Origin: an uncultured Pedobacter sp.
Lineage (GTDB): Bacteria; Bacteroidota; Bacteroidia; Sphingobacteriales; Sphingobacteriaceae
DNA: 17,493 nt
Direction of reading: 5' to 3'
Assembly: GCF_946479715.1 (NCBI RefSeq)
Contig: NZ_CAMLHF010000113.1
Coordinates: 1-17,493, forward strand
Part shown: in pieces, positions 9,417-17,362 of the stretch
Position numbering within the stretch: position 1 is the first letter of the stretch
How the letters are laid out: every line of letters begins with the position of its first letter
Notes under the pieces: model-generated
The model's input: only the letters and a program-made list of their open reading frames with translations
The model's database searches: none
Told to the model about the DNA's origin: nothing
Position numbers and translations under genes: made by a program

Positions 9417-10673
9417 CTACCTAAAAAGTATAAATGCAATAATCAAAGTGATTATAATATTAAAACCTTGAGCAATTAAAAAGGCATAGAAAGGTTTTTT
9501 ACTGTTTTTACCGAACAGATCTGCAAAGTTGGTTTCTAATCCGATACTGGTAAAGGCCAGTACAAACCAAAGCCCCTGTAAGTTCTTTAAGCTACCTTTA
9601 ACTTCTGCATTTACTTCTGGTGTAATGAAGAAAGAAAATAATAATGAGGCTGCAATAAAGCCGATTACAAATTTAGGGAAACGCTCCCAAATCACCTTAA
9701 GCGTCGGTTTACTTTCTTTATCTTTTCCGGCAGGGTGTTGGGTGTAAGTCCAGTATACTGAAATTGCAAATGCTGCAATTCCTAACAATACGTTCTGCGA
9801 GAACTTAACAATAGTACTGATTTTTAGCGCTTCCTCTCCTACCAAAGAACCTGATGCGACTACTGCTCCGGTTGTGTCTATACTACCACCTAACCATGCT
9901 CCTGTAACTGCCTGAGGGAAGTGAAAGTACGCCGCAATATATGGCATAAAGATCATCATAGGTATTGCTGTAATAAGCACCATAGATATCACATAAGATA
10001 GTTTTTTTGAATCGCCTTTAATGGCCCCAGATGTTGCTATTGCTGCTGATACGCCGCAAATAGAAACTGCACTTGAAATCATCATGGTTAGCTCATCATC
10101 TATCTTCATTTTTTTACATAGCCAAAATGCGAAATACCATACGGAAAGCACTACAACCAAAGCTTGGATCAGACCCAGAGAGCCCGCCTTTAATACATCT
10201 GAAAAGATTACACTTGTACCTAATAATACTAATCCTATTTTAACAAATAGCTCAGTAGATAAAGCTGATTTAAACCATTCCGGTAGTTTAAAAAAGTTAC
10301 TGATTGCTAAACCAATAGCCAGACTAAAAATTACCGCTTCCAGATTTAATGCTTTAACCTGGCTATTGCCTGCAAGTACAAGCGCTATCATGGTTAAAAC
10401 GTATACAGATGGAAAAGTTAGCACAGCACTTTTAACAGATTTACCTGTTAAAAAAGAGCCCAATGCTGCTATGATGATTACCAATATAAATTGCAATCCA
10501 ATATATCCAAGGTTGGAAGCCGTAAGTACTGATGAGGTGAGATCGGCTATGCTGGACCAGTTAAATACTGGAACGGGCAATAACAGTCCGGAAAGCGTTA
10601 AAATAATTGTTAGGGCCCCAAGGATAACTACTACCCAATCTTCATGAATGTTTAGTTTTTTAATTTCTGACAT
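9417..10673 (-). CDS. YeiH-family putative sulfate exporter (PSE family)
   Basis: This 418-residue, highly hydrophobic protein has about ten membrane helices. It carries the conserved family segments (Cons_hypoth698/UPF0324): KIGLVLLGTSV (145-155), the SAVSICGVSAAIA loop (201-213), WLGGSIDTTGAVVASG (260-275) and FTSIGLETNFADL (374-386). Length is slightly above E. coli YeiH. The family is annotated as putative sulfate exporters, partly because some members sit with sulfonate- or taurine-degrading genes; transport has been little tested directly. It starts 34 nt after the stop of the FAD oxidoreductase gene, on the same strand, so it is probably the last gene of the second SusCD operon, although its own promoter in the gap cannot be excluded. 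Family is sure; sulfate as substrate is not. Confidence 0.9.
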   Translation of the reverse strand: MSEIKKLNIHEDWVVVILGALTIILTLSGLLLPVPVFNWSSIADLTSSVLTASNLGYIGLQFILVIIIAALGSFLTGKSVKSAVLTFPSVYVLTMIALVLAGNSQVKALNLEAVIFSLAIGLAISNFFKLPEWFKSALSTELFVKIGLVLLGTSVIFSDVLKAGSLGLIQALVVVLSVWYFAFWLCKKMKIDDELTMMISSAVSICGVSAAIATSGAIKGDSKKLSYVISMVLITAIPMMIFMPYIAAYFHFPQAVTGAWLGGSIDTTGAVVASGSLVGEEALKISTIVKFSQNVLLGIAAFAISVYWTYTQHPAGKDKESKPTLKVIWERFPKFVIGFIAASLLFSFFITPEVNAEVKGSLKNLQGLWFVLAFTSIGLETNFADLFGKNSKKPFYAFLIAQGFNIIITLIIAFILFR

Positions 10674-10707
10674 TAGAATTTAGTTTGATTTGTGTATTTG
10701 TTTTGTT

Positions 10708-12141
10708 TTAAATTGAGATGGAAAAAATGTCTTTTAAAGCACGTTTTGCAGCATGATAGCCACACATTCCGTGCACCCCTCCTCCTGGAGGTGTTGATGA
10801 AGAACACAGATATAATCCCTTTGCAGAAGTTCGATAAGGTGAACTCCGTAAGGCAGGTCGCGTAAAGATCTGACCAAGGTCAATTACACCGCCATTAATA
10901 TCTCCTCCTATATAATTTGGATTGTAAGCCTCCACTTGTGCAGTATTCATGGTATGTTTTGCCAATATCCTCTCTCTGAAACCGGGAGCAAAGCGCTCTA
11001 TTTGTTTTTCAATAGTTTCAGTCATATCTGTTACCGATCCATTTGGCACATGACAATAAGCCCACGCTGTATGTTTCCCTTCTGGAGCCCTCGAGCTATC
11101 AAATAAACTTTGCTGCGCGAGTAATACAAAAGGTTTGTCGGCATGTTTACCCTGCCAGCTAAGCTTTTCGGATAAGGTAATTTCCTCCAGCGTATTACCA
11201 ATATGTACCGTTCCCGCGCGGCGCGCCTCTTTTGCAGTAAAGGGAATGGCTTCATCTAAAGCCCAATCAACTTTAAAAACGCCCATTCCGTAGCGATATC
11301 TTTCCAATTGCCATTTATAAATGGAAGAAAACTTATGACCAGCTATTTGCAACAATTGCTTTGGTGTTACATCAAATAATACCGTTCTGGAAGAAGGCAA
11401 TTCATCTAAAGATTTTATATAACGTCCCGTTTCAATTTTACCTCCTAAAGCAATAAAATAAGACGACAATGCATTTGCGATTTCTTTTGATCCTCCTACT
11501 GGGATGGGCCATCCTTTTAGATGTGCCGCAGCCATTAACACTAATCCTATTGCCGATGTGGTTAAGTTAGACAGGGGTTGAATGGAGTGTGCTGCCATTC
11601 CGGCCCATAATCCTCTTGCGGCTTTAGTTTTAAATCTTTTAGCTAAGAAAGTTGCCGATGTAAGTGCATTTAATCCAAATTTAGCCATAGCAACGGGGTG
11701 TTTAGGGAAATGCAAAGGCCCCAGAACATCAGATGCTATATCTGGCCAGTCTTTAACTAGTGGCTTTAATAATTTAAGATAGGCTTGCTCATCGTCGCCA
11801 AGCAATCTTGCGGTTTCTTCAATAGAACTACCCAGGACTGCTGCCGTACCGTCATCAAATGGATGAGCAGCAGCAAGATCTGGAAATGTATAAAACAATC
11901 CATAATCCTGAAGTGGAAGCGTGTTGAAAAATGGCGAGCCAATTGCAAGAGGATGAATAGCGGAACAAACATCATGTACAAAGCCAGGTAAGGTAAACTC
12001 GGCAGACCTTAATCCGCCTCCAATCTCATTCTTTCCCTCTATTATCAATACCGACAGGCCTTCCTGTTGTAATGCTATGGCAGCCGCTAAACCATTTGGT
12101 CCTGAACCAACCACTACTGCATCAAAATCTGGTTTTCCCAC
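10708..12141 (-). CDS. NAD(P)/FAD-dependent oxidoreductase, phytoene-desaturase-like (COG1233, PYROXD2-like)
   Basis: This 477-residue protein begins with a textbook Rossmann FAD site: DAVVVGSGPNGLAAA (GxGxxG, Gly12-Gly17) with Glu35 at the end of the second strand (VLIIEGKNEIGGG). The C-terminal FAD-closing motif is LYLCSSSTPPGGGVHGMCGY (443-462). The family is flavin desaturases, isomerases and oxidases such as CrtI and PYROXD2; no carotenoid gene is nearby, so a carotenoid role is not supported. No signal peptide, so cytoplasmic or peripheral. Start: GTG at 12139-12141. An in-frame TAA sits at 12148-12150 and the Rossmann strand begins at residue 7, so no other start fits. It follows the SDR gene by 9 nt and precedes the YeiH gene by 34 nt. 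Substrate unknown. Confidence 0.88.
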   Translation of the reverse strand: MGKPDFDAVVVGSGPNGLAAAIALQQEGLSVLIIEGKNEIGGGLRSAEFTLPGFVHDVCSAIHPLAIGSPFFNTLPLQDYGLFYTFPDLAAAHPFDDGTAAVLGSSIEETARLLGDDEQAYLKLLKPLVKDWPDIASDVLGPLHFPKHPVAMAKFGLNALTSATFLAKRFKTKAARGLWAGMAAHSIQPLSNLTTSAIGLVLMAAAHLKGWPIPVGGSKEIANALSSYFIALGGKIETGRYIKSLDELPSSRTVLFDVTPKQLLQIAGHKFSSIYKWQLERYRYGMGVFKVDWALDEAIPFTAKEARRAGTVHIGNTLEEITLSEKLSWQGKHADKPFVLLAQQSLFDSSRAPEGKHTAWAYCHVPNGSVTDMTETIEKQIERFAPGFRERILAKHTMNTAQVEAYNPNYIGGDINGGVIDLGQIFTRPALRSSPYRTSAKGLYLCSSSTPPGGGVHGMCGYHAAKRALKDIFSISI

Positions 12142-12150
12142 TATAATTTA

Positions 12151-13080
12151 TTACTTACTTAATGATAATTTATTTTCGTTTAACAACCTTGTTACTGCAT
12201 CGTGAAGGTAGGGATATTTGAATTTAAATCCATTCTTTTCCAAAACTGACGACACTACTCTTCTTCCTGAAAGGACAAGTTCTGCCTCCGTACCGATAAA
12301 AACAGCACCTATTTTTATAAATATAGCAGGGTTGGGTAACCCAAATGGAATGTTAACAGACTGTCTGATCGTTTTCATAAATTCTTTATTGGTTACCGGA
12401 AAAGGGCTGGCTGCATGAACAATTCCTTTAAAATCAGCATCTAAGATTGTATGTCTTATCAGATCCGTGAAATCCTGCTCGTGTATCCAGGTCATGTATT
12501 GGTTACCTGTGCCTATTTTGCCGCCTAGTCCAAATTTAGCCATATTCAGGAATGGTTTTAAAATACCACCATTTTGTTGCAAAACCATTCCTATTCTTAA
12601 AAACACTTTTCGTGTTTTTGGAGTATCATATTTGGTAAAAGCTTTCTCCCAGGCCTTGCAGACTTCCGGAGAAAAACCATTTCCTATAACTGAATCTTCA
12701 ACTTTGAGTTCGTCGCCAGAATTTCCAAAAATAGCTACAGAACCTGCATTGATCCATACTTCAGGTGGTTTGTTCAATTCTCCTAATGCCTTTCCAATAA
12801 TTAATGTTGCATCCACCCTCGAGTTGATGATTTCCTGTTTATTAGCTTTTGTGTAACGGCAGTTTACAGATCGCCCTACCAGATTAATTATAGCCTTGCT
12901 ACCTTCCAGTTCCTTGGTCCAATTGCCTATGTTTTTGGCATCCCAAAGTACATATCTGATATTCAGTTCACCCTTCCTTATCGTTCTGGTCAGCACAACA
13001 ATTTCATAATCAGGAAAAGCGTTTATTATTGCAGATCCTAAAAAACCCGTTCCGCCGGCTATAATTATTTTATTACTCAT
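12151..13080 (-). CDS. TIGR01777-family atypical SDR (YfcH/SDR39U1-like epimerase)
   Basis: This 309-residue cytoplasmic protein has the N-terminal nucleotide motif AGGTGFLGSAI (8-18), the family segment INLVGRSVNCRYTKANKQ (65-82) followed by SRVDAT, GFSPEVCKAWEKAF (135-148), FGLGGKIGTGNQYMTWIHEQDF (183-204) and a C-terminal DUF1731-like end (GRRVVSSVLEKNGFKFKYP). Members are NAD(P)-binding SDRs annotated as nucleoside-diphosphate-sugar epimerases, with no settled reaction. Where most relatives have Ser-Ala-x-x-Tyr around the active site, this one has NAGSVAIFG (111-119), with Phe118 in place of the usual Tyr, so classical SDR chemistry may be altered. It lies 12 nt after a DoxX-like gene and 9 nt before the FAD oxidoreductase gene, in one operon. 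Confidence 0.88.
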   Translation of the reverse strand: MSNKIIIAGGTGFLGSAIINAFPDYEIVVLTRTIRKGELNIRYVLWDAKNIGNWTKELEGSKAIINLVGRSVNCRYTKANKQEIINSRVDATLIIGKALGELNKPPEVWINAGSVAIFGNSGDELKVEDSVIGNGFSPEVCKAWEKAFTKYDTPKTRKVFLRIGMVLQQNGGILKPFLNMAKFGLGGKIGTGNQYMTWIHEQDFTDLIRHTILDADFKGIVHAASPFPVTNKEFMKTIRQSVNIPFGLPNPAIFIKIGAVFIGTEAELVLSGRRVVSSVLEKNGFKFKYPYLHDAVTRLLNENKLSLSK

Positions 13081-13092
13081 TGAATTTAAGGT

Positions 13093-14613
13093 TTAATATT
13101 CCTTTACTAAACTATATCGGCCTTCAACCAACGGATACTTTTTATCAGATCTATCTAACACTACATAAATAGAATCTCTAAATTCATTAATTCCGTTAAG
13201 AATAATTCTATTTGCCGTGGGCCTGCTGTAGTGCAACACTTGTGTTTCTTCTTTATGATTCTTGTTTTTATTCTGCAAATAAAGGATATGGTTCACTGTA
13301 TCTGCTTTATAGAAAAAGTACCTGCGTTCTCCGGCCATACCGCCAACCTCCCATCTGGTTACCCCCAGGTCACGGTTTTTCTTTAGCTTGTCCAGCTGAT
13401 CAGAATCTTGAGTATTTACCTGATTAAGTCTGTTATTCTTTTTATCATTCTTTACTCGGAGTGGAGAATAGCCGATCATGCGGTCGGCAATGGCACCACG
13501 ATTGGTTTTATAGCTTAATGACGACCAACCTTCAAATGTTGCATCTTGCCAGCGTATTGAGTCTTGAGGAGTAAAAGGAACTACCTTGTTATTTAACCTG
13601 TATTCTGTTACGTTATAATAGCCTTTTGCTCCCGCTAATCCTGGAGTGCTCGGGATGTTATAATTGTTCCCGTTAAAAAAACCATATGCCCACAAACCAG
13701 CTGCAACTGGAACAAACAAGAAATTAAAAGTCCATTTTACACCTGCAGCGAGATTGCGCTGCCATTTTTCAGAGATAACCGGCTGATAACGGTAAGGTAA
13801 AATGTCTTTTTCATTCACCAGCAGATTCCAGATTTTAGGTAAATCATACCACACTATAAAAATACCAATAATGGCAAAATAAGCCGCGGGAACGGCTACA
13901 CCAGCATCATAAGCATGGTTGGCAATACAGATGTTAAATGTTACCACAGCCGCTAGTGCTGCCCCCAAAGGAGAAGTTTTTCTATTTAACAACAACAGTC
14001 CGGGAAGGATTTCTGCAAATCCGAGGAATACAGTATACCAGAAAGAAACTCCAACATGCGACCAGTATAACTTCTTCTCTGCCATATCAATAAATGGTGT
14101 ATTTAGCATCCCAACTGTAGGGAAAACCATTTGCATTGGAAAAGCTTTCTTTAACCCCCATCCAATCATCCCATAAGCCAGGCGATAACGTGCAAGTACC
14201 CTGATCCAGTAATAAAGCTTACTATATTCTGTGGATTTCTTATCCAGAGCAGTCCAGATCAATCCTCCAACAATGGACCCTGCAAATAGCAGAATCAAAT
14301 TAATATAATTTAATAACCCAAACACCCCTTCTTCTGATTCTATGGTTACAATCTGCGGGGGCCAGAACGCTACTATGGCTTGAAAATCATGATAAGTGAT
14401 CTTCGAAAATTTTAAAGCGAAAAGCTCCTCATAAAACTTTGGATAAGTGGGAATACACAAAAAAAGCATATACAAAAACCCTATCCGAAATGCTATTTTC
14501 TGATAGTTCTTCCATTTGCCGGTTTTAGGCGATTCTTTAACTACTTCCTGCTCTTGTTTGTCTGCTGCTGCTGTTTCTGCAGGAGCAGACAGGTTTATCT
14601 CTAATGTGGACAT
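13093..14613 (-). CDS. DoxX-like membrane protein with C-terminal beta-rich domain (paralog 1)
   Basis: This 506-residue protein has about seven predicted membrane helices (about 38-310) and then a soluble C-terminal domain (about 320-506). The helical part has the DoxX-like block KLYYWIRVLARYRLAYGMIG followed by KKAFPMQM (154-161). It is clearly homologous to the next upstream protein over its whole length; shared residues include His75-Asp76, the Arg cluster 138-144, Glu201 and Tyr235-Asp236. The soluble domain (GYYNVTEYRLNNK; RWQDATFEGWS; ADTVNHILYLQNKNKN; NGINEFRDSIYVVL) alternates short strands and resembles the lipocalin-like tail of other Bacteroidetes DoxX proteins. It holds about 28 extra charged residues (within 373-423) missing from the paralog. 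DoxX relatives take part in membrane redox chemistry, such as thiosulfate:quinone oxidoreductase DoxDA. The function here is unknown. Confidence 0.75.
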   Translation of the reverse strand: MSTLEINLSAPAETAAADKQEQEVVKESPKTGKWKNYQKIAFRIGFLYMLFLCIPTYPKFYEELFALKFSKITYHDFQAIVAFWPPQIVTIESEEGVFGLLNYINLILLFAGSIVGGLIWTALDKKSTEYSKLYYWIRVLARYRLAYGMIGWGLKKAFPMQMVFPTVGMLNTPFIDMAEKKLYWSHVGVSFWYTVFLGFAEILPGLLLLNRKTSPLGAALAAVVTFNICIANHAYDAGVAVPAAYFAIIGIFIVWYDLPKIWNLLVNEKDILPYRYQPVISEKWQRNLAAGVKWTFNFLFVPVAAGLWAYGFFNGNNYNIPSTPGLAGAKGYYNVTEYRLNNKVVPFTPQDSIRWQDATFEGWSSLSYKTNRGAIADRMIGYSPLRVKNDKKNNRLNQVNTQDSDQLDKLKKNRDLGVTRWEVGGMAGERRYFFYKADTVNHILYLQNKNKNHKEETQVLHYSRPTANRIILNGINEFRDSIYVVLDRSDKKYPLVEGRYSLVKEY

Positions 14614-14635
14614 TTTAATTTCTTTTAAGTGACAA

Positions 14636-15997
14636 TTAGATTTTTACAGGTTTACGGCGACCTTCGAACATCATATACTTCTTATTTATTTTGGCAAGAA
14701 CCACATGTATAGAATCTCTGTTTTCGTTAATACCCGACAGTACTATTGTGGAATCATTTGGCCGCTCATACTTGAGTTGAAGCTTTTCATTCCGTTGATT
14801 TTTGTTCTTATTCTGTAATGAAAGCGTATGGTTTACAGTATCGGCATCATAGTAGAAGTAGTGGCGACCGGCATATCCTGCCAGTTCATAATTTCTATCA
14901 ATATCTTTTTCATGAACTTCTTCGCCGCTCGACAAGTCTATCTTAACAGGGCGATTCACTTTAATGGTTAAAGTAGACCATTTTTCGAAAACCACATCCT
15001 GCCATCTGTTCGGATCAGTTTTGGAGTATGGTATAGTATCTTTATTTAATACAAACTCCTTTACATTATAATACCCAAATGCTTTACTTAAACCTGGTGT
15101 ATGAGGTATCTTATAAGGATCATTTGTGTAATTATCATATGCTTTATAGGCAAAAAGTACAACGAAGGCCACAAATGCTATTTTTAATCCTTTCCGTGCA
15201 TTTCTTAAGCGATTGTCAGTAAATTTTGGGATAAACTTATTGGCATAAGCCGGCGTTTCTTTAATGAGCAGATCATATAATCTGGGGATGTCGTATACAA
15301 ATAAGAAAGTGGCTAAGAGCACAATAAAAGTACTTAGCGCCTGCTCACCTATATCATAAAATCCATTTGCTACTGCTACATTTCCTAAAAACCCAAATAT
15401 TAGCCCCACACCAAACGTGACAGTCTTCCTGTTAAAAAGCAAGAAGGCTGCAAGTATTTCAACAAAACCTAAAAAAGATTCGTACTTAGGTGCTATACCT
15501 ACCGTTTGGAAATAGATTTTCCAGGCAAAGTAATCTCCATAATTAGTCAGCAGATTACTTAACGAAGGATATGGCATTTGCAATGGAAAGAATTTAATAA
15601 AGCCATAGGTAACCAGTACAAACGCAAGGCGATATCTCACCAGCACTCTTAACCAATAATATAGCTTAGTATATTCCTTTCTGTTGCCATCTGCTTTACT
15701 CCAAATCACAGCACCTATGGCTGCAATAATTATAAATACTACCCAGTTTGCAAAACCTCCTATACCCCATTCGGCAATTTGATTATCAGAAAAAAACTGA
15801 GCTTGGTACTTGGTTAATTTAAACAGATCGTGAAAATGAAGGTGAAGCCAATTGATAGAGAATAGCTCTTTGTAGAACTTCCAGTCTATCGGAATGATCT
15901 GGATCACCAGGAAGATAAAGAAGAACCGGAACAAATTCTTTTCCCAGGATTTCCACTCCCGTGATTCCTTGTTTGGGTTGGTTGTTATTTTGCTCAT
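14636..15997 (-). CDS. DoxX-like membrane protein with C-terminal beta-rich domain (paralog 2)
   Basis: This 453-residue protein is the tandem paralog of its downstream neighbour. It has membrane segments at about 22-37, 80-99, 119-137, 172-188, 194-211, 221-236 and 271-286, then a soluble domain (about 298-453). The DoxX-like core is KLYYWLRVLVRYRLAFVLVT (111-130) with GFIKFFPLQMPYPS (132-145). Shared with the paralog are His56-Asp57, Arg117/121/123, Glu180 and Tyr214-Asp215. The C-terminal domain keeps GYYNVKEFVLNKDTIPY, RWQDVVFEKWSTL, YFYYDADTVNHTLSLQNKNK and GINENRDSIHVVL, suggesting a small beta-barrel in the periplasm or cytoplasm. The gene begins 29 nt after the susD stop and ends 22 nt before the paralog's start, so it is the first membrane component after the SusCD importer. 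A heterodimer of the two is plausible. No direct evidence of substrate. Confidence 0.75.
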   Translation of the reverse strand: MSKITTNPNKESREWKSWEKNLFRFFFIFLVIQIIPIDWKFYKELFSINWLHLHFHDLFKLTKYQAQFFSDNQIAEWGIGGFANWVVFIIIAAIGAVIWSKADGNRKEYTKLYYWLRVLVRYRLAFVLVTYGFIKFFPLQMPYPSLSNLLTNYGDYFAWKIYFQTVGIAPKYESFLGFVEILAAFLLFNRKTVTFGVGLIFGFLGNVAVANGFYDIGEQALSTFIVLLATFLFVYDIPRLYDLLIKETPAYANKFIPKFTDNRLRNARKGLKIAFVAFVVLFAYKAYDNYTNDPYKIPHTPGLSKAFGYYNVKEFVLNKDTIPYSKTDPNRWQDVVFEKWSTLTIKVNRPVKIDLSSGEEVHEKDIDRNYELAGYAGRHYFYYDADTVNHTLSLQNKNKNQRNEKLQLKYERPNDSTIVLSGINENRDSIHVVLAKINKKYMMFEGRRKPVKI

Positions 15998-16006
15998 AAC
16001 AAATAT

Positions 16007-16025
16007 ATTTTAATGATGTTAAAAT
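16007..16025 (-). other. Small A+T-only intercistronic hairpin between susD and DoxX-like gene
   Basis: ATTTTAA and TTAAAAT form a perfect 7-bp inverted repeat around a 5-nt loop in the 29-nt gap between the SusD stop and the DoxX-like start. It is too A+T-rich and too short of a U-tract to be a strong terminator. It could lower expression of downstream genes relative to susCD, or be chance in A+T-rich DNA. Confidence 0.3.
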
Positions 16026-16026
16026 T

Positions 16027-17352
16027 TTAATTTCTGCCGTAGCCCGGGTTCTGAACCAATGATGGATCGGCAATGATCTCTCCTGCCGGTATTGGAAAAA
16101 TGTATTTATTAGGATCATTCAGGTTCAGGACAGCAGGAGCTCTACCTGTTCTGACCAAATCAAACCACCTGAAAGGTTCCAGGGCAAACTCTACGCGCCT
16201 CTCATTTTCTATAGCCAACAATACTTCATCTTTATTAAGACTTGTGCTTATTTCAGGCACACTCGACCTAATCCTTACGGCATTTATATCTGCAATTGCT
16301 CCGCTTAAATCAGGTACTGTTTTAAGTACACGTGCTTCGGCCCTGTTAAGAAATAATTCGGCCGTTCTGATAATGTATCCAGCAGAAGTGTTAGTGGGAT
16401 AAATACCACCTATAAATTGTCCTGCAGTATTTTTTACAGAAAGGATTTTACGATCGCCGCCAACAGCAGGATCGTTCAAAAGATTATGAATTACTGCTTT
16501 TGGTTCAAGTGCCCTGTTACTGGTATTCCATTGAGAATAACCCGCATTAACATCATTTACACTGTAAGAAAGTTCTAATACAGACTCTGAAGTTCCCGCA
16601 GCAAGATTAAAAGGTTTAATCAACTTATATCCGGGATTTGCCAAAACAGTATTGATATCGGCTTCGGCCTCATTATATTTTTTCTGATATAGGTAAAGTC
16701 TGGCTCTTAAAGAAATTGCTGTTAACTTGGTTATCCTGTTCCTCACAATAGTAGTAGGTAACAGGGGTTCTGCCTTGTTTAAATCTTCGAGTACCTGAGC
16801 AAACACTTCAGCCTGTGTACTTTGCTTAACGCCTAATTTATCAGCTACCACATTAGTTGGTGTTAAAAATATCTGCACATTTCCAAACACACGGGCAAGA
16901 TCAAAATAAGATAAAGCCCTAATGGCGTAAGCCTCACCTAACAGCTGATTTTTAAGATCATTACCAAGTTTATTATCTGTTACCAATGGCACCTTTTCAA
17001 TAATATGATTGGTGCGGTTAATGGTGTTGTAGAAGTTTCCCCAGTAGGTAGATAAGAATGCAATATCTGACCTCAGATCATAATTGATTACATTCAAATC
17101 CGTTTGGGCATTGTTTAGTGATTTAATGTCTCCACCAGATTGAAGTATTGTATTCTGGAAAGCGCTTCCATAATTAAGACTTGCCAATCCGCGATAAGCT
17201 CCCCTTACGGCAGCTTCTGCTGATGATCTGTCATAGATTGTAGTTTCATCAGGTATGGTATCGTATGGCGAAACCTCTAAATATTTCTTGCAAGAGAACA
17301 GCGATGAACTGATCAGCAACAAAAATAGGAGTGTTTTATTTTTAGTATTCAT
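16027..17352 (-). CDS. SusD/RagB-family outer-membrane lipoprotein (second system)
   Basis: This 441-residue protein has a lipoprotein signal (MNTKNKTLLFLLLISSSLFS, lipid-modified Cys21 followed by KK). SusD features are AAVRGAYRGLASLNYG, LGEAYAIRALSYFDLARVFG, RTAELFLNRAEARV, the RRVEFALEPFRWFDLVRTGRA helix and the final YIFPIPAGEIIADPSLVQNPGY. The frame stays open 40 codons upstream, but that DNA codes the end of SusC in another frame; the ATG at 17350-17352 begins the lipoprotein signal exactly, so it is the start. It follows the susC stop by 10 nt. It is about 70 residues shorter than the first SusD here and only distantly similar to it, so the two systems probably bind different ligands. 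It is followed by redox-type genes rather than glycoside hydrolases. Confidence 0.93.
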   Translation of the reverse strand: MNTKNKTLLFLLLISSSLFSCKKYLEVSPYDTIPDETTIYDRSSAEAAVRGAYRGLASLNYGSAFQNTILQSGGDIKSLNNAQTDLNVINYDLRSDIAFLSTYWGNFYNTINRTNHIIEKVPLVTDNKLGNDLKNQLLGEAYAIRALSYFDLARVFGNVQIFLTPTNVVADKLGVKQSTQAEVFAQVLEDLNKAEPLLPTTIVRNRITKLTAISLRARLYLYQKKYNEAEADINTVLANPGYKLIKPFNLAAGTSESVLELSYSVNDVNAGYSQWNTSNRALEPKAVIHNLLNDPAVGGDRKILSVKNTAGQFIGGIYPTNTSAGYIIRTAELFLNRAEARVLKTVPDLSGAIADINAVRIRSSVPEISTSLNKDEVLLAIENERRVEFALEPFRWFDLVRTGRAPAVLNLNDPNKYIFPIPAGEIIADPSLVQNPGYGRN

Positions 17353-17362
17353 GATTCTAGTA

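Noticed and set aside
10021..10647. 208-codon plus-strand open frame opposite the YeiH gene
   Set aside because: It is antisense to a clear membrane-protein gene, has no recognisable domain, and its composition is what the reverse strand of hydrophobic codons gives.
10681..10687. Plus-strand TAGTTTG-type promoter element in the gap before the YeiH gene
   Set aside because: It points away from every nearby gene and has no matching -33 element.
10708..12141. Carotenoid (CrtI) assignment for the FAD oxidoreductase
   Set aside because: Only the general FAD motifs are shared; no crtB, crtE or other carotenoid gene is present, and the neighbours point elsewhere.
15998..16010. Exact TAnnTTTG (TATATTTG, minus strand) just ahead of the first DoxX-like gene
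   Set aside because: It ends only a few bases before the ATG, which would put the transcript start inside the coding sequence, and no -33 TTG lies 19-21 bp upstream. Chance match in A+T-rich DNA is more likely.
15819..16118. 99-codon minus-strand frame bridging the SusD end and the DoxX-like start
   Set aside because: It overlaps two well-supported genes in another frame and shows no domain or signal; a shadow frame.
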